NCBI GenBank assembly: GCA_963576565.1
Contig: OY755038.1
Location: forward strand, 200,791,013 to 200,855,012
Direction of reading: 5' to 3'
Source of the DNA: Aspidapion aeneum
Taxonomy: Eukaryota; Arthropoda; Insecta; Coleoptera; Brentidae
DNA: 64,000 nucleotides
This document shows, one piece after another, positions 12,379-23,869 of this stretch. A program made the position numbers and the translations under genes. A model generated the notes under the pieces. That model had not been told where the DNA came from, ran no database searches, and saw only the letters and a list, made by a program, of their open reading frames with translations. The first letter of the stretch is position 1. Each line of letters starts with the position of its first letter.

Positions 12379-13248
12379 CGGAATTTTTTTGTACAATTAT
12401 GGGCTTTGCGACATTTTATTTTGCGCAGTAGAAACAATGCGCGGTATTTGCAAGGTAATAGAATACGCGATTTTTGACTATGTGCGATATTTTTTGGACA
12501 GTATATTATGCTGCGCGGTTCTAAAGTGTCCGGTATATTTTGCACAATTAAAATCGCAAATAAAAAAACAGCGAAAGAATAATAACAACCTCTAGCTATC
12601 CATTTTGAAGTTAGGAAATCCTTGAATTTAACCCCTTTGTTTGGCTACAGTAGCGCAGCGTATGAAAATTTTGATGTCAATGCATATGGGAAAAGTTTCT
12701 TGCTTTTTGTGCTAAAATAAAGGGTTTTGATTACTACGAATATACAAATTAAAACAAAACTTTTTGCTAAAAAGTTTAGCGGTGTATACCTATATAAAGA
12801 GAAAAATTTTTAAAATTTTTTAAAATTAAATGAAAATTATTTCATAGAGTTAATCAAGTAATATTCATCCACAAAAAAGAGAACCAAAGGAAGGCAATGC
12901 GAGCAGTCATTCCTCCATAACCATTGCTTTAAGTTTTAGTATACACATAATGTAGTGCGCTATAGTTTTTATAGTTCTTTGGTTGTCAGTAGATAGCAGG
13001 TCAATTAGATGGTTAGGATTTGTTAAACAATGCCTAAGCTCGCACGGCCTTGAATATCAATAAAGTTTGACAAATCTTGGTAAGAGATGAAACTTTTCCA
13101 AAATTTTTACGACCTGAGAATCAATTGAAGGTTCGCAATGAAAGAAATCTAAGATGACTGTAATCACGAACCGTATAAATCTTGAAAACCGTTACTCGAT
13201 GCGCCAAAAAGGTACTAAAGTTATTGCGTAAAATGATGAGAAGAGTGA
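12379..13248. other. No gene recognised
   Basis: AT-rich. The flank just outside the TIR element (gtacaattatgggctttgcg..., 12388) resembles the flank on the other side (gcgcagttatgggcgtaat, 11079), with several gcgc/gcgg words in both. This hints that the element sits inside an older repeat. Confidence 0.4.
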
Positions 13249-13256
13249 TTTGTTTA

Positions 13257-13519
13257 CAGCGGCGTAGCGTGGGGGGGGCGCGGGGGGTTCGTCGCCCCCC
13301 CCCGCCCCGAGGGTAGTGGCGCCCCAGTGGTGGCCGAAGCGCCCTCAGCTTTAATAAGTCGGGCCGGTAACGGCCAATTGAGTCGGCGCCAAAGGAAACT
13401 AACGACATGAAGACCTTTTTTTTTTTTTTTTTTGGTCGCAAGATTTTTTCAGTTTTCAGAGGCGCCCTTTTTACCTGTCGCCCCCCCCCCCCCGCCCTTT
13501 CGGGCACGCTACGCCGCTG
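13257..13519. mobile_element. hAT-type MITE with perfect 8-bp TSD
   Basis: The ends cagcggcgtagcgtg (13257) and cacgctacgccgctg (ending 13519) are perfect inverted repeats. They are flanked by TTTGTTTA at 13249-13256 and 13520-13527. The 263-bp interior is strongly GC-rich, with G and C runs and a T16-type run near 13417. There is no ORF of meaning; frames on both strands follow from the composition. The 8-bp TSD and size identify a non-autonomous hAT MITE. Confidence 0.9.
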
Positions 13520-13527
13520 TTTGTTTA

Positions 13528-15760
13528 TTAAATGTAACTCAACTATAAATAGGGCGCAAAATTGTTTTAATTTGCTGGTAGCTGAATAGCTTATTCACTT
13601 TCACAAAACGTCTAAAAATCAAATTTGACCCTCCTCCAAAAAAAAACGGTGGGGATGCAGAAACCAAAAATTATTTTTTGGACTACTCGAAAAGTGGTCT
13701 TCCAATGATTAATTTTTTTTAAAATTCTGACAACCCACCTCATACCGATTTGCCCTTATTTTATTAAAATTTAAAATTAAGGATAAATAGTTCTGAAAGG
13801 AATTTGAATTTGAAGCCAGAGAAAAATTTGGAAATAAGAGATACGTGGCAGAAACTGGAGAGAGTTTCTGATACATTGATAATACAAGTTCGTTTTTTCC
13901 TGCAAGTTATTTCTTACCCCGTAACCGGACTATTATTCGGCGCGGCCGTTTTAGGGAAAGGGTACAATTCGGCGGGAGCCGGTTTAGCGTAAAAAACCCG
14001 GTATGTTTAGGTGTTTTTAGGTTTAGTTGCATTTTGGTTAACTTTGGTTAAGTTTAGTTTGCTGTCGGTTGGTATTTTGTAATTTTATACTCTCTCGCCG
14101 AACCGGCCCGTGCCAAATAATACTAGCACGGATCACCAAAGAAAACTAGATTCTGCAGTCTGACCTATTGCTATCGAAGAAATAAATTTCTTCGATGCTA
14201 TTGCTGAGCAATGAGCACGTACTATTATAACTTTGAATGCGCGTTGCACATAGGATGATCGTGAACCACTGTGTTGCCGATACAAAAAAAGTCTGCTGTT
14301 TATACTGGCTCATTGTGGCCCACTCTACCCTAAATAAAAATAACCGTATTTAGGTTTTAGAGAATATGATTATTGCTTAGTTTTATTTGTTAAAAGATGC
14401 TAAAGAACATTATCTACAGCTCCATGCACTTGTATTGTTAAAATAATAGCAAGTAAACATAAAAAGGCTCTCGTTTTCAGTGTTTTCACCCCTTGTTGCG
14501 TTTTTTAATTAAAACCGCTTTTGTTAATGCACGCTATCCATCCTGCCTGTTGATTATTATTCTGAGCCATACATACCCCACAATGGTATGTAGACCTACT
14601 GGGATTAAAAACTTTTATTTTTCCCTAAAATATAGTTATTTTGGGTAAAAAATGCCTAGTTAAATTTGAAACGCCAAAATTTTTTCTGAAAGAAACAAAA
14701 GTGATTTTATCAGCAAAAATTGTTGTAAAATGAACGTGTCAGATTTTAAACTAGTACACCATATCAATGAGTACACCATAGTATTTACTAAAGAGTCTAC
14801 AGTGCTAAGTGCTACAATCCAATGTCTAGAAGTCCAGATTTTGGTTAAAGGTTTAACTTATTTTTCTCGTGCAATAGCTTTTAATATTTATATAAATTGC
14901 TCATAAAAAGCTTACCATATTGGTCATCTAAGACACTATCTCCGCAAAAAACTTAAAAATTAATAAAAAAATATAATATTTTCGTTTAAAAATGGCAGCC
15001 ATATTTAAACCTCCAAACGTCACAAAATTATCATATGATACGGATCTTGTAGAAAAAGAACTGCTTTACAATTTTGCTTAAATATATTTTTTTGCTGACG
15101 CTAATACTTTTCGAGATAATCGACGCAAAAACGGCGCAAGGCTCATTTTTTGTTAGTGGTGAAAACTATGATTATTTTAAGAGGTCATTTGTGAGCGTTA
15201 ACACATCAGACAATTTGTGTCGAAAATTTAATAGAGAATCTAAAAAGTCCTATGACTTTTTCTCGTCAGTTACAGTTTACGTGCAAAACTCAAAAAATCG
15301 TCATGGTCACCTTTGTGGGGTGGGGGTGCTTTTTTTGGCAAAAGGGGATAAAGTGCCCCCGGGGGGAGGGAGGAACTCTTTGGATCTGTATTCGGGTTTC
15401 TACTGGGAGTTCATAACCAAAATTTAAAAACTTTATAACCCATTTTTTCTTCTAATCCTCGTTATGTCATCAAATTTGAATACACTATAACAGTTGTATG
15501 TATGGCTAAGCCTGTATGCTAGCGCGATTTTTTTACTATTATGCGCTTATTTTTGTGCTAAAACAAGAGAAAAAATTAACGGGATTTTAAAAGATGGAGT
15601 TTAGCTACGTATTACTGCTTTCGGGTAAACAGGGTAAGGGTACAGGCTTTGGCGTGGTTTGGCTATTATCGTGTGTCACTTTAGGTTTTTTTTGGGCTCT
15701 GGGGCCGATATACGTAATATTTACGTATATGCTGGGGCGCCCTCCCCCCAACCTAAATAT
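13528..15760. other. No gene recognised
   Basis: Mostly AT-rich. A GC-richer patch at 13910-14110 (cggcgcggccg, gccgaaccggcccgtgcc) could be promoter-like or repeat-derived. The 117-codon frame ending at 15427 has a hydrophobic N-terminus resembling a signal peptide, but it opens with TTG, is not preceded by a splice acceptor, and has no family resemblance. Confidence 0.35.
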
Positions 15761-15885
15761 TTTTGACACATTTCAAGAAGAAAAAATCAAATAGCATAAA
15801 GAAACGGCATCATGGGGCCTCGGACTCCCCTCCAAAGGTCTCTGGGCCTTTTCCTTCCCCAAGATATATTCCTGGGTGCGCCAAT
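15735..15885. mobile_element. Right end of a hAT-like repeat
   Basis: The stretch ends in cctgggtgcgccaatg, the complement of which (cattggcgcacccagg) is nearly the start of the element at 4411. C-runs and ggggcctcggactcccctcc are in keeping with the G/C-rich ends of the neighbouring MITEs. Left end not identified. Confidence 0.4.
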
Positions 15886-16237
15886 GCAAAAAGGGCCTAC
15901 TGTTTAATTACGAAATTAAACAGATTTTCATTTTTTACAATTTTACATAAATCTACATTTTTGGATAAATTTATTATTTATACATGCAGGTGATCTTGAG
16001 AAATTAGGTTTTAAAAACATAAACTAACCTTCTTAAGTTTACCTATTTTAATTATATAATTTATTTAGTTTATAAAACAGCACGAAATATCAAATTTTAT
16101 CATTTGTCATGAACGATAACAATGTTCTTATTATAAAAAGAAAAGATTTATCTTAATAAACCAGATGCAACATTTGATAGTTGTTCTCACTATAATGCTT
16201 AAGTTTACTGTTCCATAAGCCTTCTTGATCATTGCAG

Positions 16238-16489
16238 GGTGTGAGGTTGCTCCGTGGCAGTAAACTTGTTACTTCAATCCCGCTGCTTAACCAAGCCGAG
16301 TTAAGCAAGAGTAATTGTCAAGCACAGCTTGCACATTGGTCCTTTGAGCCGGACCAATCTGGTGGTATCTGGTCTACTTGCCACACGTACCCGTCACCGC
16401 CCCCACTACTACTGCTTCTACTAGTTACCTATACTCATATTATCTGGACAGACGAAATTGTGGTAGACAACATTCCGACAATCCAATAA
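16238..16489 (+). CDS. Possible terminal exon, unidentified protein
   Basis: A splice-acceptor-like run (cttcttgatcattgcag, ending 16237) precedes an open frame of about 83 codons that ends in TAA at 16487-16489. The frame is less AT-rich than its surroundings, uses varied codons, and has a Pro then Leu-rich stretch (PPPLLLLLL) near its end. An alternative is a short internal exon ending at the donor-poor site near 16446. No family is recognised and no upstream exon is seen in the window. It may be chance or repeat-derived. Confidence 0.25.
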   Translation, partial: GVRLLRGSKLVTSIPLLNQAELSKSNCQAQLAHWSFEPDQSGGIWSTCHTYPSPPPLLLLLLVTYTHIIWTDEIVVDNIPTIQ

Positions 16490-16534
16490 TTAGTAGAGAG
16501 TCTTAGGGCATTTCTACTGCACTTTAATAATGAT

Positions 16535-16724
16535 CAGTGGCGTATATAGAAAAAAGTTTCGGGGGGCCCGAGACAGTTTCCGGGGGGGCCGAGACCTCAT
16601 GAGGCCGCATTTTATGCTATTTTATGTTTGTATTCATGAAATATGTGGAAAATATCCAAAAAAATCTTAGGTTCGGGGGGGGGCCCGGGCCACCCAGCCC
16701 CCCCCCCCCTTATATACGCCACTG
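16535..16724. mobile_element. hAT-type MITE with perfect 8-bp TSD
   Basis: The 190-bp element begins cagtggcgtatata and ends tatatacgccactg, perfect inverted ends. The direct repeat ATAATGAT flanks it at 16527-16534 and 16725-16732. The subterminal parts are G- or C-run rich (ggggggcccg / cgggcc...cccccc). The centre (tatgtggaaaatatccaaaaa) matches the truncated copy at 4501-4526, so both belong to one family. Confidence 0.9.
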
Positions 16725-16732
16725 ATAATGAT

Positions 16733-17518
16733 GGTTGCCAAGATATATTTTTTGAAACTTGGGTGACTCCTGACTACGAAAATGTATCTTGGCCTCCCCC
16801 TCTCTCAGTCATACACGCTCCCACCCATTCAAGCCCTTCAAATTGATTCTTCAATATCTCAGCATCCAGCAGAGATAGAACAAAATTCTTTTTCACTGTT
16901 ATTTGTTTTGTGATTTCTAGATTATATCATTTATTAATACTCTATTGCATATCTCAAAAACTAAATAAGATATTAAAAAAAAATATATATATTTTTAAAA
17001 ACCCAAATTTTAATTTTTGCTCATATTCTATTTTATCAGACCAGATACGAAAAAATGTCTGTATGAATATTTTCCACCATTTTCGCTCTTTTCAAAAAGG
17101 CATATATATCCATGGGGTTGCGTTAACCCCCATCGCAATAGCACTGGTTGATTGAAGCCATTACGCCAAAACTCGTCATATTTCTGATATGATAGTCATT
17201 AAAATAATATTTGATTGAAATGATTGAAGATATGGTTTCGCAATTAGGGTGCCTCCTAATAATAAAAACCTGTCTTGGCCACCACAAAAACTAAACAAGA
17301 TATTTAAAACTTGCATTTTCAATTTTTTTATTTTTTAAAAATTATGTTTGGTAATATTAATAAGTTTCTAGAACCGAGTAATTCAATACGATATACCTAA
17401 TCTTAAAGATCATCACTATGTTTTAAGAGAATTTAAAGATTATGAGTATATAGCTTTTAACGACTGCGACGAAACAAAAACATTTCATATTCCGTAAAAA
17501 TATTTGAGATAAAAGTAT
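16733..17518. other. No gene recognised
   Basis: AT-rich, no domain-bearing frame. A short copy of the inverted-repeat text (acaaaaacatttcatattccgtaaaaa, 17473-17499) stands just before the hairpin at 17519. Confidence 0.4.
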
Positions 17519-17847
17519 ATCATAACAAAAACATTTCATGTAAAAAAAGCCAAGTACGCTAAAATGGCATTCCGTAAAAAGAATTGAGATAAAAGTAAAG
17601 CCAAGTTCTCCAATACAAATTTTAAAATGAAAGGCTCTTACTAGTTTGGAGATGTTTTTTTAAACTTTGCTATTACAGCCAAACTTCTTTATGTTCAATT
17701 TAGCACTGTGCCTAAGAGTCATTAAGAAACTTTCATTTTAAAATTTGTATTGGAGAACTTGGCTTTACTTTTATCTCAATTCTTTTTACGGAATGCTATT
17801 TTCGCGTACTTGGCTTTTTTTTACATGAAATGTTTTTGTTATGATTT
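17519..17847. repeat. Inverted repeat, ~116-bp arms
   Basis: Left arm 17519-17634 and right arm 17731-17847 are near-perfect reverse complements. Shared words include aacaaaaacatttcatgtaa, gaattgagataaaagtaaag and ttctccaatacaaatttt. The loop is 96 bp. It abuts the satellite array at 17931. It is probably a small palindromic MITE; flanking duplications were not resolved. Confidence 0.85.
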
Positions 17848-17930
17848 CACTTCTTTCCCAAAGAAATTGGATAGTACTTAATTTTTAAAGTAGTAAAATA
17901 TCAAAACTTTTGCAATGCCTTACCCCCCAT

Positions 17931-18965
17931 GGTTTTATCGTAGTTCCTATCAGCCTTCCAAAGCTCAGCTCTCTAGCGTTTCTTTAAGTGCACAATGTTA
18001 CTTTTACATAACTTTACATGTATAGGGGAGGGAAATAAATTAAAATTGTCTTGTTTTTAAGTTTTATCCTATAGTTTTATCATAGTTCCTATCAGTCTTC
18101 CAATGCTCAGCTCTCTAGCGTTTCTGGAATTAGGTAATGTTACTTTTACATAACTTTGCATTTATAGGGGAGGAGAGTAAATGAAAATATTGGAGTTTTC
18201 AATTTTTTTCCCATGGTTTTATCATAATTTCTATCAGCATTCCAATGCTCAGCTCTCTAGCGTTTCTGAAAGTGGGCAATGTTAGTTTTATATAAATTTA
18301 CATTTATAGGAGAAGGAAGTAAATTAAAATGTTGGTGTTTTTAAATTTTTTCATATAGTTTATCATATTATCTTTCAGTCTTAAAAAGTTCAGCTCTCTA
18401 GCGTTTCAGGAAGTGGGCAGTGTTCCTTTTACATAACTTTACATTTATAGGGGAAGGAAGTAAATTAGAATTTTAGGGTGTTTTAATTTTTTTCTATAAC
18501 TTTATCATAGTTACTATTGGTCTTCCAAAGCTCAGCTCTCTAGCATGTCTGGAAGTAGGCAATTTTACTTTTACTTAACTTTATATTTATAGGGGAGGGA
18601 AGTAAATTAGAATTTTGGGGTGTTTTAATTTTTTTCTATAGTTTTATCATAGTTTCTATCAGTCTGCTAAAGCTCAACTCTCTAGCATTTCTGGAAGTGT
18701 ATAGGGGAGGGGAGGGGAGTAAATTAAAATTTTGGGGTTTTTTGATTTTGTGCTATAGTTTTATCATAGTTCCTATCAGTCTGCCAAAGCTCAACTCTCT
18801 AGCATTTCTGGAAGTGGGCGATGCTACTTTTACATAACTTTAAATGTATAGGGAAGGGGAGTAAATTAACATTTTGGGGTTTTTTGATTTTTTCCAGGGG
18901 TTTGGTCATAATTTCTATCAGTCTGCCAAATTTCAGCTTTGTAGCATGTCTGAAAGTACAGTAGA
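17931..18965 (+). repeat. Satellite-like array, ~8 copies of a ~141-bp unit
   Basis: Unit starts lie at about 17931, 18071, 18213, 18354, 18496, 18638, 18756 and 18898. Spacing is 140-142 bp except one 118-bp unit with an internal deletion (18638-18755). Each contains a tttatcatag...ctatcag segment, then agctcagctctctagcgtttct, then acttttacataactttaca and ataggggaggg. Copies have diverged visibly, and the outermost ones most. Open frames crossing it are products of the periodicity. Confidence 0.9.
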
Positions 18966-20130
18966 ATAATGATGATCTATACATGAGTTAGTGAGTATGA
19001 GTAAGTGAGTGGCAATTTCGACGTTTTATGAAATTTCGTAACTACTTTATTACTTTATGGAATTCCATGAAACTTGGAGGGGTTGTTAACTCTATAAAGA
19101 TCTACGACTGTGCAAAGTTTGAGTTTCGTAGCTCATTCGGAACTAGAGTTTTAGATATGTCAAATATGGGCTGAAATGTTTCAAGAAAAGGTGGTACAGC
19201 AGTACGCGCGATTTTGGCAGGGCAATACCGTGCCCCCAGATTTCCTGTGCTAAATACACAATTTTAAGGGTGTGATTTATAAACTTTATTGAAAATCATT
19301 CTCCAGTACATTCTAATGGAGAATGAACTAGATTTACCACCATCATGCAATGAGAAAGGCGCAAAGAGATGTAACAGTTTTTTGCTGTCGATTTTGTAGA
19401 GATTTTTGTGCGCTAAAAAAATTATTTGTTTATTTATTAGTTTAAATCTTTCTTGTGTACAAACTTTAAGCTGCCTTTTCTTTATAAAAAAGGTAAAAAG
19501 TAGACTTGATAATTCAAGTAAGTAATTTATATTTTAAAATATTTAAGATTGTTAATCTCAAAAATTTTGGATGTTTTATGCTTCACCCTTAAATAATTTT
19601 TGTTGTTTCATCCTACCCTAAGTGAACGTAACAGAAATAAATTTAAGGTTCTGCTTTAAACTAACCAAATCTCGTTGGAAGTAACCAACTTGCCAGGTTT
19701 ACAAAATTCATTACCAAAAACTCAAAAAAAATTCGCAGCTAATAAACCAGTATGTAATATGTTTTAATGTTAAATAGGTATAACATATATATTAAAATGG
19801 TTTAGGGGCAATATTAATCTTTTTTTGTCTTTTATATATTTTTTGACAAAAAAGGGAAATATTAAATATTTTCCATCCGAAAAATACGAAATTTATCGCT
19901 ACGAAAATCAAAAGATGTCGCCGCGCGTCGACCCAAAAATGTATACTTATTCTGTCTGGAAAATAAGAGAAGAGAAAACGACAGTAAAGTCTGGAGAAAA
20001 TTTATGCAGTATTTTCACTCACTAATTTTTTTTCTCCCAAATTGTTATTGAAATTAGATGTGAGCGTACCAGAAATAAATTTAAGGTTCAGCTCTGTTAT
20101 GGGTTTGGTTTATTTTGCCAATTTTCATAT
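18966..20130. other. No gene recognised; short direct repeats
   Basis: A ~45-bp stretch (gaaataaatttaaggttc with flanks) occurs at about 19632-19670 and again at 20069-20110. The frame at 19825-20025 has no family resemblance and opens with a non-ATG codon. Nothing else recognised. Confidence 0.4.
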
Positions 20131-20447
20131 ACCGGGTGGGCCAAAAAAAACCGGACAATTTTTTGAAGTGTAAACTTCTTTAGGCGCGTTTAGCAGTTTT
20201 TGTGGGTAGTAAAATGAACTGAGCCGTCAGGCTCGGCTATGTAACGCTCACTCGGGTCAAATCGGCTCGAGTCGACTAACTGTGAGAAACATTCAGCGAG
20301 CGATATGATGATGCAGATGAAGGCCAGTACACAGAAGAGTTCGGTTCGGTTCGGTTTGCAGAATATGTTATGGGCCAGTATTATTAATTTCGCCTTGTTG
20401 AAGTTCGGTTCGGTTTTTGTGGGTAGTGAATTGAACTGAGCCGATAT
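20131..20447. repeat. Repeat end CCGGGTGGGCC and TTCGG-rich duplication
   Basis: ataccgggtgggccaaaaaa at 20131 is the complement of 4335-4355, marking a shared repeat terminus. Then tttttgtgggtagt...tgaactgagcc occurs twice (about 20195-20225 and 20412-20442), separated by (ggttc)n-like text. Confidence 0.5.
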
Positions 20448-20449
20448 TT

Positions 20450-20878
20450 TGATGTATTTTTACCTATCTTAGCAATATCGTCGTGATGTCTGTGTGTGTG
20501 ATGGTGTGCGTGTGTGTGTATTATTTCTGTCCGTAACACGATAGCTCCTAAACAGCTGAACAGATTTTCATAAAATTTTCAGGTAAAATAGTGTTTGATA
20601 CTCTAACAAGCTGATTAGATTTTGGTCAAAATCCATTAATGCTAATGACAGTTTTTTGACAATTATAAAATTTAAAAAATTCTAACTTTTTAACGAAGCA
20701 TCGCATCAATATGCGGTTTTCGGAATAAAGTAGACTACATTTTGCTCAAAAACCTCGTAACAGCTTTAATTTCTGAAATATTTACAAAAAACTGTTTTCC
20801 AGGCTGATATATCATGGCTTGACTTGAATTATGCTAATAGGCTAACAGAGAAATTATCAGATCCGTGCTGGATCCATT
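20450..20878 (+). repeat. Microsatellite-bearing repeat, copy 1 (inverted to copy 2)
   Basis: It matches the reverse complement of 25552-25958 over its whole length. Order: ttagcaatatcgtcgtgatg, a GT-rich run (20486-20520), tattatttctgtcc, aacacgatagctcctaaac, gattttcataaaatttt, tggtcaaaatccattaatg, then ctgatatatcatggctt and taataggctaac. Together the two copies bracket about 4.7 kb. They may be ends of one foldback-like transposon or two independent insertions. Confidence 0.8.
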
Positions 20879-21690
20879 TATTTTAAATTGCCTTTTAAAA
20901 TTTTAAAAAATATTTTTAAATTATATTTAAAATAATTTTTGTGATTCAATATTTTTTTTAAAATACATATTCTAGCAGAACATACTTATTCATATACACG
21001 GACTAAGAAAATAACTTCCAAAAACTATTCACGGCCTCCCCTACTATGTGGACTATATATAAGCAAGGGAAGGACTTTTTACTACCTCACGCAATTTGAA
21101 TCTGAATGAAAATAAAAAACAAAATTGAAACGAAACAAACAAAAAGCGACAGATTTAGCATAATAATTAATCAATGACAACCATTTAATGACTTTTTTCT
21201 GAGTAAATGTACTTTTCCTTTTATATTTTCGATACAGTTTACCTTGTAGTCGCCTGCCATTCTAGAGCAAAGAGAACGATATAATGTTCTTTTCAACCTT
21301 TCCATTTACCCCATTCTCGCGAGCCATTCCCCAAGGAAAGGTGAAAAAGAAATTTTGGTAACCATAACTGTGCAGAGTTATATTGATGTCATTTGTCTGT
21401 ATCTACAAAAATGGGATTTTACAGGCTGTCCGAGAACTGATAGTAGATAGAGAAAAACTGTAGATTTTGGGGTAAACATATTAAGATTTTTCCACCCTAA
21501 TTTCGTCACAAACAGACAGACAAATATAAAAACAAACTTTGCAATGAAATCGTTGCTTTAGGTCTAGAAATAAATAAATACCACGGCACGTTTTTGTTTG
21601 TTTTTCTATTTTAATCGTCTTAGTTAGCGAGAAGAATACCACAAAATTGCTAATTTAACGAATACAGTAAATTCAATAGCAAAAAAGTTA
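20879..21690. other. No gene recognised
   Basis: AT-rich sequence between the microsatellite repeat and the tandem array. No domain or repeat recognised. Confidence 0.4.
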
Positions 21691-22138
21691 GCAATGGTGC
21701 AGACTTAATGAAACACACTGTATAAAAAATTATTATTTATTTTTATTTAAAACAAAAATCAACAGGTTTAGATAATTAAGTTTATTTTTTGAATATTAAT
21801 ACGTTCCCTTTACTGAAATCATAAGGAAGCAACGGTGCAGATTTAATAAAACACCCTGTATAAAGAACTAATATTTATTTTTAGTTAATAACAAAAAGCA
21901 ATGGGTTTAGGTAATAAAGTTTATTTTTTCAAAATAATATGTTTCCTTTATTAAAATCATAAGTTAGCAATAGTGCAAACATAAAGAAACGCCCTGTAAA
22001 AAGAAATAATTTTTATTTTATCTAATAGCAAAACATAATAGGAACAAAGTTTATTTTTTAAGATTAACCAATATGTTTCCGTCATTAAAATAATAAGTTA
22101 GCCATGGTGCAGACTTAATGAAACACCCTGTAATAAAG
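21691..22138 (+). repeat. Tandem array, ~137-bp unit, 3.3 copies
   Basis: The phrase gcaatggtgcagacttaatg...aaacaccctgta recurs at 21691, 21829, 21967 and 22101 (periods 138, 138, 134). Between the phrases come aatatttatttttatt, acaaaaa-caa-gggttta and aaagtttattttttnaa...atatgtttccttta. Copies have moderate divergence. Confidence 0.85.
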
Positions 22139-22409
22139 ACTGCTGTACTATATTTCTTATATATAATATATAAAATACTAAACCTGTTTCTAACCTATAG
22201 TTAAACGAAATAAAAAAAAAATGTGTCATTGTTTTAATTAAATCCCTATAGATCATAAAACGGACACACTGTAGCCTTAGTTTCCTTGTCGTTTCACTCA
22301 GAAAACTTCATGTTTTATATGTCAAAAGCCATTTTTATATAAAATTCAAGATGGCGGACTACTGTAGAACAAATATTTTCACCCCTCTAAAAGTTTTTTA
22401 AGTGCGTCA

Positions 22410-23125
22410 TTATCATACAATTAATATTGTTTTTTTTTAATCTTTTTGACGGGAAGTTATAGTAAAAAAACTACAAAAACTCACATTTTTCCATACTCTA
22501 GTGGCGTGCAATTAAATAATTCTAGCTCGAAAACGAAACAGATGACCCCGCAATTTTTTTGAGGCAAATATTAGGACGGTTTGGGCTCTAGCTTAAATTG
22601 AATTCACCTCATTTGACGCATCCGGGTAAACACACTATTCCGTAGACCATTAGCAAACATGTCGTGAATTAAAAAAAATGTTTGAAATAACCTGTAAGTT
22701 TATCACACAACCTATTATACGAATATCACTCTAGAATAGTTAAAACGACTCACATAAAAGCAAGTAAAGTTAATGTTGACTATGTATTTTAAGTTTCCAT
22801 TCTTCATATTTAATAAATCCAAGTATTTTTCTTGTATTTTTTTAAATTATTTTGAGCCACTCTGAAGGTATGTGCCGCAAACTATATGTCAAAAATTGAT
22901 AAAACTCCTAAAAGGACTCTTTTTTCAATAAAATAAGACTAATATCGGTTTTTTATTTTTATTTGGCGATAAGTTATTACAAAAAAACTACAAAAGGTCA
23001 AATTTTTCCATATGTCAGTGTCCTATGACCCCCCCATTTTTTTTTTTAAAAAATATCAGGAAGGTTTGGCCTTTAACATATCTCAAATACAGCTTATCTG
23101 ACGCATCCCGGTAAACAATGTATTT
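22410..23125 (+). repeat. Diverged direct repeat (two ~210-bp copies)
   Basis: 22410-22640 and 22925-23125 share taagttatnanaaaaaaactacaaaa, then atttttccata, then gacgcatcc-ggtaaac at their right ends. About 300 bp of unrelated AT-rich text lies between them. No coding signal. Confidence 0.55.
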
Positions 23126-23516
23126 AGTGCCTCCTCCTTTAACTTAAAGCCTCTTATCGAATGTATTACTATTTGTTAATCAGTCTAAAACTAAAAATTA
23201 TATGGCAAAACAAATGTTTAACTTTCGATATTATCTGTTAACATATTGAAACGCCCCAAAGAGGATAATTAAATAAATATTGTAAATTCCAAACGGGCAA
23301 AAACGGGTAAGAGATATTAATAAATTCTTCAAATAGAGGGATGATATTTTTATGCATATTTGGAGGCATAACATTCTGGGCTGGGACATTCCAATGAATA
23401 TTTCCGTTATATCGAGAATGATATTTTTTTATATATTTTTTAGTAACATTCATTCTTAAAAATTATAAATCAAATACTACAAGAAATAAAAAGATCAATT
23501 TAATTCAATGAAAAAA

Positions 23517-23563
23517 GAAAAATCTCTGTCTTCCTCTAATAACTATTTATTTTCGTCGACTTG
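23517..23563 (-). repeat. Inverted copy of the tail at 24577-24622
   Basis: Read on the minus strand, gtcgacgaaaataaatagtt and the following tagaggaagacagagattttt match 24577-24622. The match begins exactly at GTCGAC, the predicted cleavage point of the hammerhead-like motif in the other copy. Confidence 0.6.
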
Positions 23564-23675
23564 AATTTTAACAACTAAAATAATTTTTCAGAAACCTTTT
23601 TAAATAATGTGATAGTCCTACACAATTTTAAATTGTTTGTCAATGTTTTGTTCGTCCCATGTATTTTATTTTTAG

Positions 23676-23838
23676 CTCACACATATACTATACTATAGTA
23701 GTGTGAGCTATGGTGATCCTAATTTTTTCGAGAAAAAAAAAGTTGCTCCGATTTCAAAAATTTTTATATATCTTTGCGTTTCAAATGATTTTGAAACTTT
23801 TTTGTCGCGCCGTCTGTCTGTCTGTCTGTCTGTCTGTA

Positions 23839-23869
<31 letters not shown>

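Noticed and set aside
13121..13507. 128-codon minus-strand frame rich in Gly, Pro, Arg
   Set aside because: It lies over the hAT MITE and reads its G and C runs; it is an artefact of composition.
15074..15427. 117-codon frame with a signal-peptide-like N-terminus
   Set aside because: It opens with TTG, no ATG or acceptor fits, the text lies in AT-rich repeat-like DNA and no family resemblance is seen.
17931..18965. CRISPR-like regular repeat
   Set aside because: Whole ~141-bp units are similar end to end; there are no short identical repeats separated by unique spacers, and the context is eukaryotic.
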